In this document: piece after piece, positions 27,950-40,546 of the stretch
Layout of the letters: each line of letters opens with the position of its first letter
Position numbering within the stretch: position 1 is the first letter of the stretch
Source: Ulota crispa
Lineage: Eukaryota > Streptophyta > Bryopsida > Orthotrichales > Orthotrichaceae
Assembly (NCBI GenBank): GCA_963920765.1
Contig: OY987245.1
Span: 24,444,727 to 24,508,726, forward strand
Direction: 5' to 3'
Length of the DNA stretch: 64,000 nucleotides
The notes under the pieces: generated by a model
What the model was told of the DNA's origin: nothing
Database searches by the model: none
The model's input: the letters and a program-made list of their open reading frames with translations, nothing else
Made by a program: the position numbers and the translations under genes

Positions 27950-30305
27950 TCAAGGGGGAGTAGCACTATCCTCAGATTCATTCCTGAACCGGGATACCTT
28001 ACCATTTGCGCACCTTAGAATATTGCTCTCTCAGTATCATTCAGGATTCTTCATCATAGCCACGTAGCAATAGTTAGTTGCCCCAAGTCTCCTCCCAGGG
28101 TCGCTGCTTTACATTACCATCTGTTTCATAGTTGTACAATAGAATCAAGTTGGGGGAAAAGACGTCCGGAGGTTCTGTGAATTCAGCACCTACGGTCGTT
28201 TTTCTAGAGCAACTTAGGCAGTGCCGAGCCTTGTTGTACAGTACACGTTGCAACTCTGTATCAGCTGAAGTTAAAGTTGAAGTTTGAAATAAAGACGATT
28301 ACTCACATTCTGTTTGCAATTTTTTTTTTAGCATAGACGCAGTAGCCTCTGCATTTGAGTTAGAACGTGAAATTTCAGAATGATCGTCAAGGGTCCTCGA
28401 AAACGTCAATTCAGTTTCCAAGCCAATTTGTCCATACCTAGTAGAACGGGCCACAAAATATACTGTCACCAGGATACTTTCAATCGTTTCATGAGTTAGG
28501 TAGACTACAATGGTACTTTGAGGTGGGATACACATTGATGACTGTCTTCAAGGATCCAGCTCTACACAGATTGGAAGGGATTGGCAATAACGAATCTCAG
28601 ACCATACCGCCCCAGTTTCAACAAAAGACTTGATTTTGCAGCAACAACCGCCATTCTCCAGTGCTGATCAATGGAAATTTTAAGTCATGAGGTCTGTGCC
28701 CCACACTGAATAGTAAATTCTACTGAATATTGAGACTATACATCTTTACTTGATATACTGACTATGCTAGGGCTGAGGGAAAACTTCCCCGGTCTGTGAG
28801 TCACATGAATAGTGACCGAAGTAAGTAGCTTTTAAAGAATGTTCAAACTAAAATGGAAGTCTATTTTCTATTTTTTATTTACACTAATTTTAGGAATCTT
28901 AAAAGATGACATGGCCAGCAGGAAAGTCAACTGCAGGAGGTGCCTTCTCCATATTACTGACGAGTCAACAGGGTGAGTTCTCGCACTCGGAGTAAAATCT
29001 AATGATACAGTGTGTAAACAACCGAATGGAACTTTCTGTGTGGAAGGAATGCTTCTATCATGCCTGTGATTGCAATGAAAATTGCAGGGAGAGAAGTGGT
29101 CCTGTTGTGCATCCTCTCAGGCCACCGACCCCAATCTGAAACACGGAACAAAATAAAAAGTGAGCCACCTTTAATGACGCATCCACTGTTGTCTTGCTAA
29201 ACCAGCTACGCTTCAAATCTACTCAGTGCAAAACTTACTCTAAGGTAGCAGTGCCCATAAAACGTGAACATTTGCATTCGTATCTGTGCTTTTTGGTCCC
29301 ATGACTGTTGAATAAAAAAAAATTGGTTATGGATGATAAAGTAATCGTTTTGGGTGACAAGTGCATCCCATTTGAGTGGCAATGGTTTTGGGAATAAGTT
29401 CAACGAATAGTGTTAAGTAGTTAAGCAATACCATGAGTAAATAAACAAAGGAGGTGAAGACACCATTCAAGTACCCTAAGCATGGCACCTTTCATGGGTG
29501 CTCCATCTTACTATTTATGTAACTACTCAAGCTAGTTTTCCAAGCACATGAGCACAATGAAGACTTTAGTAAGCATCTCGTACACACAACTATATATTTT
29601 CAAAGATTTTGGAATTTTAAAAATCTTTATGAACAAATGCTTGCAATTGAAACTTTTAAATTGATGCCAATATTTTTGGTTTCCTCTTGTTTCAAAGTTC
29701 ATCAATTGATTTTCCTACTCCAAATTCCTTAGTTTCACGCTTATGGATGTTACTACCTTATACTCTCGCTATCAACGATATTTTTTTCAACTTATACTCT
29801 CGCTATCAACGATATTTTTTTCAAAGTTCATCAATTGATTTTCCTAATCCAAAGTCTCAGTATCACCATGTAGTCTGCACATACAGGTGATAAAAGAGGG
29901 ATTTGACAAGTGTGAATACGGTACTGGACCATTCTACTTGCCTCCAATCCCAAGTACTTTTCTAACCCTAAAAAGCTCCTGCTGAAAACAAAAAGATGAG
30001 GAAGATACCAATTGATTGTTTAATTTCCAGAACAGGTTTCTTTTCTCCAAAAAGTAGGATGCAATTCATCTTAGTTACGTTCTTTGGAGCTTCGTAAACT
30101 GATTTAATAGTTCAAGACTCAAGGAGAAGCGGCTTTGCATTGACAAAAGCATCATCAACAATAATTATGAGGGTATTTGAGAAGGCAAGCGAATGGTACA
30201 CAAACAGCGCCTCTTGTAATAGCATGGCTGCTGATTTTAACTCCTTCAGGTAAAGCATTCACTACTTTTAATGAAGCTTTTTAAATGTGACACCTTTGAT
30301 TGTAA
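27950..30305. other. Intergenic space between convergent NUF2 and PP2C genes
   Basis: Contains both 3' ends. A two-copy 34-bp tandem repeat lies at 29757-29824. Possible further 3' exons of the PP2C gene were looked for here and not found. Short ORFs (28299-28535 -, 29206-29403 -) have no domain. Confidence 0.4.
29757..29824. repeat. 34-bp direct tandem repeat, two exact copies
   Basis: The unit begins CTTATACTCTCGCTATCAAC. The pair lies between two copies of CAAAGTTCATCAATTGATTT (about 29693-29712 and 29822-29841), so a larger segment seems duplicated as well. Confidence 0.85.
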
Positions 30306-33300
30306 CTATGATATAGGACTCCGTAGATAATGGCGTGCATGGAAAAGCCGTGACATGAAAGAGGGATTTGGGTGTACAAAATACCTGTCTGCAACACTTG
30401 CAGAAGTCTCCTCAAAAAGCTCTTCCATGGCAGGGGCCTCAGAAACATCGTGTTTTTTGGACCGTGAAAACCGCAAGAATTTGATCATGGCCATGTGCTT
30501 TCGAACTGCAGGGGCAAAGGAACGCGAAGCTCTACCCGGAGGGACTATGTCCACCACCAAGCAGGTTGTGTCGTCTCGCAGGCCCTGAATCTTCACTGCC
30601 TCCTGAAAAAAAATACACCATCTCCTCACGTCATGCTCTTGCTCTTGGCCGGCCTGTCAACCTCACGCGTGTTCAACGTGAAAGGTACAAAAAACGACCC
30701 CAAGGTTTCTTCACCCCCAACCGCCCCAAACTCATAGTCTAGATGGTGAACAGAGTGTTTCATACACCCACAGTAATGCTTGAATTTTCAAAAAAACAAT
30801 CTCTCTTTATGACCAGTTTCAAGAAGTTGAGGGAAATAACATACTTGTACAAAGAAAGGAGCAAAAACATGATAAAGCTCAAAAAAGATTGGGTATTGAA
30901 GGGTTAGAATTGTCCCTCTCATTGTCAATTGCCTAACATTGCTCTTTTGACTGCCCTATTTACAAAATAGTAACCATCTCAAGGTTTGAATCTACACAAG
31001 TGTGCTATAGCTAATGATAGTATGGCAAGTGGCAAAATATTTGGGAATGTCATTTTAGAGTGGGTAAGAAATGACTTTGGAGAGAATGAATGCTACATAT
31101 ATGGACCTAAGTGGGACATTCAATGAAATGGGAGGCACATACCTTGACTACATTCTTTACAGCAACTTCAGGGTGCTTTTCCCCACGGCAGATCTTGGCT
31201 GCTTTCTCCGAGCTCAGAGCATCCCAAACGCCGTCGGAAGCAATGATGAGCCTGCCCCCTCCTGGCGAAAGCTGTTCCCAACAGAATTTCAACACCCATT
31301 CAAATTGATGGCCCAGAAAACTATAAAATACCACTGGGACCACAATCCTAAAATTCGTTAGTCTCCAAATGGTCCAGTTCAAAAGTAACGTAAATCAATT
31401 TCTGGCCCCCGCAAATGAACTATATTCTTAAAGAGGCCTTGCAGAACTCCAAGGTCGCTAAATATATAAAACCAAAACAGCAAGGCTCTCTAGAATATTG
31501 GATGGAAAAGCAAGGAGATTTTTTTGATTAGCCCTACTAGTGAAGATTACTTGCGAGCACATGAATGGATAGGTTGGAACCAGCCATGAAGGGACACACT
31601 ATGAAGATAGTTAATAAGAATTCAGAAGTCAGTGGTTAATGGGCAATCAAGGTTTCTAGCGTAGCTCCACAAGCAACAATACAATTCCTCTCATAAGACC
31701 CTCACAATGCCGCTTGGAGTGCCACAAACGCACATGCTCTAAAAAGGACTACACCCTTTACTTTGAGAGTCTAGAATTGGCTCAAGATTGGCCGACTTTA
31801 TACTTGAACATTCCTCTACCCTGGATAACTCAAATCGACTCTTTGCTATATTACAGCAAAGATGGAAAACTAAATATCTATTTGATATGACTAGAGTGAT
31901 TGGGTATGATTATTGGAGGTCTCTAATGATTGCTCATCTACATACGGAGTATGCCCCAAAGGTTGAACTGGGTAACCATGGAGGACAAGTGCTGTACATA
32001 TGCACACAATCTCGAATAGAAACCTCTCCACTTCATTTCAATAGTGCAAGGTTTTGCTTCCTATGACAAAACCATGTATACTAATGCAAGTCCATCCCTT
32101 GATCGTGCATAAACTGTATGTGAAGTTTACAAATGGATTATGCACTCAACTCTCTTCAGCGACACTCAATGATTCCACGTTCCTTGCATATCCTAAAATC
32201 TATCATGTTTGGACAACTTCAACAAACCTAGCTGTGAGCGTATTAAAATTCTTTACCAATAGTACAGAGTTCCCATACAGGAAGAGAGCGAGAACGTAGG
32301 ATTATAAGATCTAAATTAAGAGAGCCAACAAACTAGACTGTAAATTTCAATATAACTCGTATTTATGTTTAGCCAGATAACCAGTAGAAGAAGATTCTCC
32401 ATATTCTTGGGATACGTCTCTTCTCCATGGTTTTATAATAGTAGGGGTAGTCACCTTCTCCAAGAATGAAACTTCTATGAAGAATGAGAAGTTGTGGAGT
32501 AGAAATAGGAGCTAATGGGAGCACGTCTCCATGAAGTAGGTGCAATTCCCCTTTTGTGGACGGTAGAATGAGTTTACCTCAAAAATGGTGATGCGGTAAG
32601 ACAGCAAGTTGCATATACACACTCAAGGGTGAAAGCAAGAAGAGCAAGATGAAAAAGAGACATGCATCGGTAAAAACTTCTTCATGCCCACTTCTCCTCT
32701 ATAGGTGAAGAGAAAAACTTCTCGATGTTATCAAGGAGAGTGTGCCACGTCCGCATTCTCTGAAGATTGAGAATGGGGTGAAGAAGTGACTACCCCTAGT
32801 GTTGTGTAAATGAGTGCATTTTGAAGCCCATTTGTTGGGTGGAGGGGGTGGGTTGCAGAGAATGGGCTGAGACTCACACGGATTTGCTTCACATGGGGCA
32901 CAGGCACAATGTAATCCCCCGCATCCAGGTCGCCGATGGTCCTCGACAAGCAGATCCCGCCCGGCCACGCTCGCAACGGCCCCGCCTCTCGTCCCGCAAA
33001 CGGATGCAGCGGCGCCACTTGGCCTCCACTGGCAATGACGCGTTCGCGCCTGCGCACACTTCCCATAGTTAAACAAAAGCTTTGCAAAATCTAGCCACGT
33101 TTTTGTGTTCACCAGTGGTGGGACAATTCGCTCTTTTCCAAACTTCCCAGTGCACCCCCAAACTGGGGAAATCAGATTGCGCTTCACAATATGGAGCAAA
33201 ACATGGTCGTGCAAGTGACGTATTTCAGACACGTCAGAATTGTCACTTTCAAGTGCACAACACTCTGAAAACCATGATTACCGTAGAACTATGGTCCAAT

Positions 33301-35223
33301 ACAAATCTGTAAAAAAGTGCCGACTTTGGGGATCTTGCCACTTCAACATATACGGCAATCAAATCTCAAGCAAGACATCAAAACTCGGGATACTAAATAG
33401 GGATGTAAACTTTTGGTGCAACATTTCACTGTTTCTTTCTACACTGCACTCTCATGCATTTCCAAGCCATAGAAAGTCCGTTGCGAACCACATTTTTCAG
33501 AATCACCTTTTTCTAATTGCGAAAGAGAAAGCTCACACTCAGACACCCCTAATGATTCTGATGAGACTTTGGGAGCTCAAAATCACGCAGGGAGAAAATA
33601 GGAAAGTAGGAGGCGAATTAATTTTGTGAACTGACTCGAGCAAGGGTGGGCACGCACTCTTCGTCGTTGGTGTCCAGTCTGTGGTCGATAGTCAGAGCAA
33701 TCACGGTGCCTTGCGCGTCCAGCACGCACCGTGAGTCGCCCACGCACGCGGCCGTGACGGTCAGCCCATCCACAATTACCAGCGTCGCCGTGGTGCCGGA
33801 GAACTTCCCTGCCAACCATTCACAAGATTAGCAGCAAAGTTAGCTACCAACACAAAACACCAATGCAACTGCGCAGCAGTTCAAAGGCTGAGAGGAGGAG
33901 GATTAGAAATCCTTCCATTCGAGCCTTGATTGCACTTACAACCCATTACAGAATTTCATTCAAAAGATACTGCAATCGTGCACAAACATACCCTCGAGGT
34001 CTTAAATGCTAGATTTTGGAAATTCTTGCAGACTGTCATTTATAACCGTGTCCTCAATTACCAATTATTTTTTCCGAACTAGATGAGCCATAAACAAGAA
34101 ACTGGGAAAATGAACTCCGATGACTGGGCAAATGAGCAGGGAGGGAATGATAATGATAATAATAATAATACCTCGTAAGGTACCATACGGGGTACCTGTT
34201 GATTGCCAATCCTTGTCCGTCTTCACAAACCCTGCAACCATGGCGCGCGGCAATGCGGCCAGCCACTCATCCCTGCTCAGCCCGGATGGAACCGCGCTCG
34301 TGACATTGTTCAGCAAATTCTCTTTCGTGAACACCGCGGCTGCGGAGCCATTGTGGCCGTCAAATATCTGCACAAATCCCAGCTTCTCAGTCATGGTCTC
34401 GACAATCATGCCCACCATTGCCACCACCTCTTCATGGATTGTTAACGTAACGTCCTGCTGTGAAAATCTAGGTACTGAAGTTTTCTCAACCAACAATTAA
34501 CTCATACTCCCTCTGTCCTTCTAAAAAGCTCCAAATTAGACACATTTCTTGTACCACTAAAAAGCTCCCAGTTAAGCGATTAGAGAGCATTCCTCTCCTA
34601 GCAAGCTTGGCCTTGCCCATATGAGGTACCATTGTTGCTACTAATCTTTAAACATCAATAATGAGGAGCTGGCAGCATGCACATATATGGTACTTTTCTG
34701 CATGGAAGTTGGGTGCCTAAACGGTGACATCAAAACTGGAGATTTTGCATACATTTTGTAGATGGTATATTGAGTCTAGAATGCATGTGTCGCTAGCACA
34801 AAGACTAAAAACACAGTTAATCCTTTGTAAGGAAGCTTTCTGGACGTTTTTAGAGGGACAGAGGGAGTACTGTTTATTCTTCAGCGATGCATTGACCGCT
34901 AGCTCGCGAAGTAAATTCCCATCTTCCTCACAGAAATGGTCAAAACTACTCGAGGTTTGTAAAACATTAGGGCTTTAAGGGCTCACAGCAAAAGCATCGT
35001 AAGTGGAGGATGCGTGATCGCCGGGGCATCGAGGGCAGCTGGTCTTCGCCAAGACGTAGTCCTCCTTGCGCTTGGCTTGAAATGCTTGGCCGTAGGTCAC
35101 GCAATAGGGTTTGTCTTTGAGGGAGTGTTTGATGACCGTGGCCTCGTCGTTGAAAAGCGTGGACAAGGACACCAAGTGCTGCGCGCGTCTTCCTGCAATC
35201 CGGCGATTCTGGATGTAGCCCAT
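30306..35223 (-). CDS. Protein phosphatase 2C, PP2C12-like (6 exons)
   Basis: Minus exons in transcript order: 35223-34987, 34367-34196, 33808-33658, 33049-32878, 31271-31143, 30602-30306. All are GT-AG with consistent phase, giving 385 aa. PPM-family phosphatases remove phosphate from Ser/Thr using two Mg/Mn ions. Visible metal and core motifs: FDGHNGSAAAVFTKENLL (exon 2), CVGDSRCVL and DHRLDTNDEERERV (3-4), GGICLSRTIGDLDAGDY (4), GGRLIIASDGVWDAL (5) and LRDDTTCLVVDI (6). The order and wording resemble the plant PP2C12 group. The ATG at 35223 (MGYIQNRR) is the first in frame; the 5' UTR may be spliced further upstream. The last exon reads through to a stop at 30306; the Cys-rich tail of seed-plant relatives is not present. 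A donor-like GT at 30384 would allow an alternative end, but no next exon was found. Confidence 0.87.
31272..32877 (-). other. Long fourth intron of the PP2C gene
   Basis: A 1.6-kb intron. It includes a stretch at about 32570-32625 (CCTCAAAAATGGTGATGCGG and following GTTGCATATACACAC) repeated at 43046-43093 downstream of RPL10a, so part of it is an unnamed dispersed repeat. No ORF of interest. Confidence 0.55.
34507..34867. mobile_element. Stowaway-like MITE (copy 1) in PP2C intron 1
   Basis: Termini CTCCCTCTGTCC...GGACAGAGGGAG are inverted repeats matching the classic plant Stowaway terminus, flanked by TA (34505-34506 and 34868-34869). Length 361 bp. The body matches 59559-59976 (for example TTAGAGAGCATTCCTCTCCT and AACTGGAGATTTTGCA). 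Confidence 0.88.
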
Positions 35224-36550
35224 GACACCACAGTTTGAACGGAAGCAAAGCAAGCAAGCATTCACGACACAGCCACTGGATTACTGCAGCTACCGATCGT
35301 GGGGTGCAGGTCACTCTGTCAAGTTTTCGAACCCTAATTCAAATCACATTGCCCACATCGCTTCCAATTCTTGTACCACAAGTCCTGACACTCCGTAATG
35401 CAGGACATCGAAGATTACGATCAGTGGCTGATGCATTTCGTACTAATTGCAAATTCTGAAGCTCTTTATGTGTACATAAAACTTGTTTCCATCTGTTGGG
35501 ACTCTCATTCTATTCTACCCTCTCTAACTGCGCCGTCTTCGGAACCAATGAGAAATTCGCAGTGCCAGCTCCACCGAGCATGCACTCGACGTGAAGGGGT
35601 TGCAGGAAGAATACAAAAAGACAGCAAAGAGGTAATGGAGCTCTATTTATGCAGAAATACTCCGAAACAAATTAAAACGATGATCTACGAGTTGTGGATA
35701 TTGTGATCCTTCAACGATTCCCTTGCAACCGGCAGCTTATAAGCTCGGACAGTAAGCGATCAAACGCCGGCAGAATACTGGTTTCTCGTTTCTCTCTCAC
35801 ATTCAGAGTGCCGATCAATATGCAAGATCGAGAGAAGAAGGAATTGGCTACCTGGTGAATTAGCTGAGAGACAACACCACCTTGACTCTAATGTCGTCCT
35901 CCTCATTGGCTACCTTCCGCTGCACCCAATCTGGCGGGACACTCGGTTTCTCGTGAGCTGGCTGGCCCCACAAAAACAGGGTCGTCACCTCTGCCTCGCG
36001 TGCTGCATTGCGTCCGGACGCGTCCAGGCCAGTTCCTTGCGATCAAATCCTTGGAACAGATCATAGCCAGCGAGTCCTCGCGCCTGCTGCAACCTCGCCA
36101 TCGTCGTCAGGGCCGAACATGCGCTCATGGTGATGGACTGGGTCCACTCGGCCCGTGACTCTGGTGAATGGGGATCCCACTTCCCACGCGGCAGAGGTGG
36201 AGTGCCAGGAATGAAGCGGGCGTTGTAAGGAAAGGAAAGCTGGCGACGCCTGCGGAGCACATTGCGTCGCAGGGATTTGGGGAATGGGGAGTGCGAGAGG
36301 ACCGGGAACGTGACGAGGGGTGCCCGCCTGGCGATGCGCAGTGCAGTGCAGTGCGCGATCCGACGCGACAGGCGACGCAAGTACGCGACACGGACGCGTC
36401 CTGCTGGCCCCGACCCCGTCAGTTCATGCCCACGTTCGTAAGTGACTATCGTTACCCCCGCTGGTGGATGTCCAGTCCACGTGGACTTTTGCCCTTGGCT
36501 TGTCTGTGCTTTACCCCTGCATTCTGCCACGTCAGGAAAGCATGCTTAGT
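35224..36550 (-). promoter_or_regulatory. Putative promoter/5' region of the PP2C gene, GC-rich at 35980-36490
   Basis: Upstream of the PP2C start. The GC-rich block carries overlapping ORFs on both strands (35985-36530 -, 36168-36722 +) with no recognisable domain, typical of chance ORFs in GC-rich DNA. It may include a 5' UTR exon or belong to an unknown gene. Confidence 0.3.
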
Positions 36551-39500
36551 TCAGAAACTCAAGCAGAGCTTGAAAATTATACAAGAAATGTCAGAGTCTT
36601 CTTTTAGATTGAAGTATCAAGCAATTGCTATGACTAGTTTCACCTTATATGAAACTTGTGGTGTAAATTTATCATCTTTTTGGTTTGAGAATTGCCCAAG
36701 AGATTATGAACTTCTAAGATAGTATACAAAAAAAGATGCTACTAGTGACCAAATGTGCATGAGATAGGATGCTATAGCTCTCACTGTCATTATTTAGTAT
36801 AAAATAACTTGGAGATTTGCAAGGAAAAAGTGCGGATCAACATGCTAATTTATCATGTGACTTGAATGTAAGTGATTTACATGATAGCCTAAGTTTGAAA
36901 TATTTATTATGCTATTTTAGGAATGTAAAACATTAGTACAAATTTTTCTAATTTTGGACAACTTGCACCTTTATCTTGTTTTTTATGATTATCTTATTGT
37001 CTTAACACTTTAGCTCTTTGTTTGCATCTGTGAGCTTAAACATTTTATAACGAGATTGGGTGTCTTGCACTAGGCCAATTATGTAAAAACACAAAACTAT
37101 CAACAATACAAGTATACAATCAATGATTATCGCATTTAAGACTAGATTTGAGACATGCAAATTTGCAATGCAATACATGATGGTGATTCATTTAGTAAAA
37201 CTACTCTTACACATAAAAAAATTATTTTTTATCTTTATTATGTTATGCTTTGTTAGAAAATTCAAAGAAGGGTGTGTTCTAACATTTCTAGCTAAGTTCA
37301 TCTAATTTTGTCACAATGCCTTCTTTCTAAATATGTACTTAGTAAGTGATCATTTATGGAAGTTGAAAAAACAAAAAGATTTGTAGCACATTTTTTATTT
37401 TGTAAGGATAGTTTGCAATATGATTATATTGTAAATGTATCTTATTGTTCCAAATTTGAATTGAAAAATTGTTCTCATTATTATAGCATAGCCTGATTTC
37501 CACTCCATATGAATACCAAGTTAATTGCATTGAGATAATAATTAGTAACTCAAAGCTGAAATTTAGTTGTACAAAAGAAACACAAAAATATTATCATGAT
37601 ATATTCTATGAATATTATGTTAAAAGTTAAAATAAAGAACAACCTAAACTTGTTAACCAACTGATTCATAGCCGCAAATATCCCCTCTATAAACAACAAT
37701 TTTTGCTTTTAAATGTTTTGTAGCATTTGAAATAAGAGTTTTGATTACTAAGATAATTCTTGAATGGCATCTTAGGGTGCTAGCTTTTTGCCTTTTTTTT
37801 TCAACTAATTTGGAAAAATATTGTGCAAGCATTTGAATTCCATTTCTTTGCACCTGTTCACAATTAGCTTTGAAGTGCCTTCTACTATCAATTGCACTTC
37901 CATGTACATGCTTCATGACATTGGCTCTTTCATGCATGTAACTATTTACAAGTGTGTACCATTTGTACTTACAAGCTCTTCTATTACCATTAACACCATT
38001 GGCATAATATTAGATTTATAATCATCATAAATTTTTTTCCATTCTTCCTACAAGCATCACTACTCACTACTTTGATTAAAATCTAGATATGTAGCTACAA
38101 GCTAAATATGCAATTAGGCAAAGTTATCCACATCTTCATCAATGAAACACAACAATTGTATCAATATGAAGTTAATAAAAAAACATCATACGACACAAAT
38201 AAAGACTTGATTGTTGTAAGGATTTCATAAAAAAATTCTTTAGCAATGACCTAAAGCATCTCGTAAATTACGCAAATTAATTTCTTCTTTACAATATAAC
38301 CTACAAAGGGAATTTATTTCATTTACGTTAAATATTGCTCTAATTTTGAGTGAAAGAGCACATTACAATCCCAGAAATGCTCAACATTTGAGCTAATAAA
38401 TTATCTAACAACCACAAAGAGGCCCTATTTTTAGCTTAGCAAACACATAACAACAACCAAAAAAACACATAGAAAACACAAAGAACAAAAATGAGCATAG
38501 ATTCAAAAAGCATGAAAAAATAATACTTTGTTTTTCATTCTAGAGAACTTCTTGTGCATGGTTTTTGGAAGATGAATTAGATGAACAACCCAGTGATCCC
38601 TTTTTTCTATGAACCTTCTTCATCATATGAATAGTTTTAAAACTACTACTGTAGGTTGATAGTAGATTTGGCATAAAATGATTTACCAAAATTTTACCTA
38701 ATTATTCTATAAATTATTCTCCAAAAGTGCCCAATGTCAAACAAATCAAAAAAATGAAATGTCAAATATTATAAAAGTCATTAAGCTTACTAACAATGGA
38801 GGTCAAGATTGATTCCAAGAGGGCTCAATCTACTGCAAATTTTATACCAAGGGCTAATTTTAGAAAGTGAAAGATGCTTAGAGAAAGGCTTAACTACTAA
38901 AAAAATTGGTTAAATGCCAAATAAAAACAACTTTTTTTGAAAGTGCCTAACCTTGTTTAATTATGAAATCAGATGCCTAATTGGGTTTTTCTCAAAAAAT
39001 AATTAATTCGGCAGAGACATGCCAAATTTGCTCCCAACCTACAGTAATGTTCCTTCCAACTTCAGCAATGCCATGAAAAAAATTGCAAAAATGGAGAGAG
39101 GAGCTCTAGAGAGGTTGAGTAAATTCACCCATATTAATGTTTTCAATTCACAAAACAAATTTATTTTTTCTACCCACAAGCACCACACAAAACAATTTTT
39201 CTACCCACAAGCACCACACAAAACAATGCAAAGAGAGCACAAAAAAAGCACAATTAATTTGAAATGCATAAAAGAAAGCTCAACATATACGTACAAAAGT
39301 TTTAATATTGCAAAAAAACATTGGAGAAGAATGTTGCTATAAAGCATGAATGTTCTTCTATTGGACAAGTTTAGAGCCACTTTAATTGCAAATACCAAAA
39401 TTTCATCATCTTGTTTGTTGAGATAGTTATATTAGGTGGTGACTTGGTAAGTTGAAATACTAAACAAACTCTAAGAGTGAATATTTTAGGAAACAAAAAT

Positions 39501-39574
39501 TGAAATTTCAAACCATTGACATTTCAAATAATTCCAATTTAGCCTCAAGCCCATGGCCTCTTGACTTGGTTGAC
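36551..39574. other. AT-rich intergenic DNA, no gene seen
   Basis: Short ORFs only (37123-37305, 37653-37937, 39019-39342). A direct duplication of about 28 bp (CTACCCACAAGCACCACACA) occurs twice at about 39170-39228. Confidence 0.4.
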
Positions 39575-39577
39575 CAT

Positions 39578-40358
39578 CACTAGAAGAAAAATGTGCCTTA
39601 AACAACTGGTTCACAACAACTGCAAATGTCCTAAACAACTATAATTGAGTCATTAGGGGACTTCAAACATAAATTTTTTCAAGTGACTCACGTCACAATT
39701 CACTTTTGTGAATTTACTAGTGAATCGCGAGGTGACTCACCTCTAGACTTCACTCCTAATGTGACTCACATGAGGAGTGAACTTTAGAAACTCACTTTTG
39801 TGGCTTAGCAGGGCTCATTCACTTGCTTCCTCAAACCTCGAAACTTCTTTTGCAAAAACTTCCGCATACTCACAAGTGTCTCAGACTTTGCGCATGCGAG
39901 GGAACAAAAACAATTCACTAGTGAGCAGAGATCCTGTGAAGTGAGAAGTTCAAAGGCCAAATTTTATGTTTGAAACCCCTATTAGGGGGTTTCAAACATT
40001 AACTTTTTTCAGTGACTCATGTCACGATTCACCTTTGTGAATTCACTAGTGAATCTTCACATGACTCACCTTTGGACTTCACTCCTAACGTGATTCACGT
40101 GAGGAGTGAATTTCAAAAACTCACGTTTGTGGCTTTTCGGGGTTCATGCACCTGCGTCCTCAAACCCTAAAATTTTTTTCACAGAAATTTCTGCAAACTC
40201 AAGGGTGTCTCAAACTTTGCGCGTGCAAGGGAATGAAAACAATTCATTAGTGAGCGGAGATCATGTGAGATGAGAAGTTCAAAGGCAAGATTTGATGTTT
40301 GAAACCCCTATTGTATAGTCATTTAGGACATTTGAAGTTGTTGATCAGTCCTACAGTG
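39578..40358. mobile_element. CACTA-like non-autonomous element with internal tandem dimer
   Basis: Left end CACTAGAAGAAAAATGTG resembles plant En/Spm (CACTA) termini; the right end is the complement of CACTGTAGGACTGATC. CAT flanks both ends (39575-39577, 40359-40361), the 3-bp duplication expected of CACTA elements. Subterminal inverted blocks (CAACAACTGCAAATGTCCTA versus CAACAACTTCAAATGTCCTA) support pairing of the ends. The interior is two ~320-bp units (about 39655-39985 and 39986-40312), each opening with TTCAAACAT and closing with ATGTTTGAAA. No transposase ORF. Confidence 0.6.
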
Positions 40359-40416
40359 CATAGTGTGAAGCGGCCCTTATTGTTTCCGACTTGGGTGGCC
40401 TGGTACCGAGGCCAAA

Positions 40417-40430
40417 TTAGGGTTTGGGCC
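40417..40430 (+). promoter_or_regulatory. Telo-box and site II promoter motifs of RPL10a
   Basis: TTAGGGTTT (40417-40425, the complement of AAACCCTAA) overlaps TGGGCC (40425-40430). In plants this pair is a known feature of ribosomal-protein gene promoters, where TCP factors bind site II. It lies about 120 bp before the start codon. Confidence 0.65.
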
Positions 40431-40546
40431 TCCGTCCTCCATCCTCCATGTGGATAAACCCCTTCTAGGGTTCCAGTCTCCACTCTTTCACCCGTCTAAC
40501 GTGCAGCAACGTCTGTCTTGGTCGTCGTCACAATTCTGCTGCAACC

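Noticed and set aside
35985-36722. 181-codon (-) and 184-codon (+) overlapping ORFs
   Set aside because: Chance frames in a GC-rich block; no domain, no splice context.
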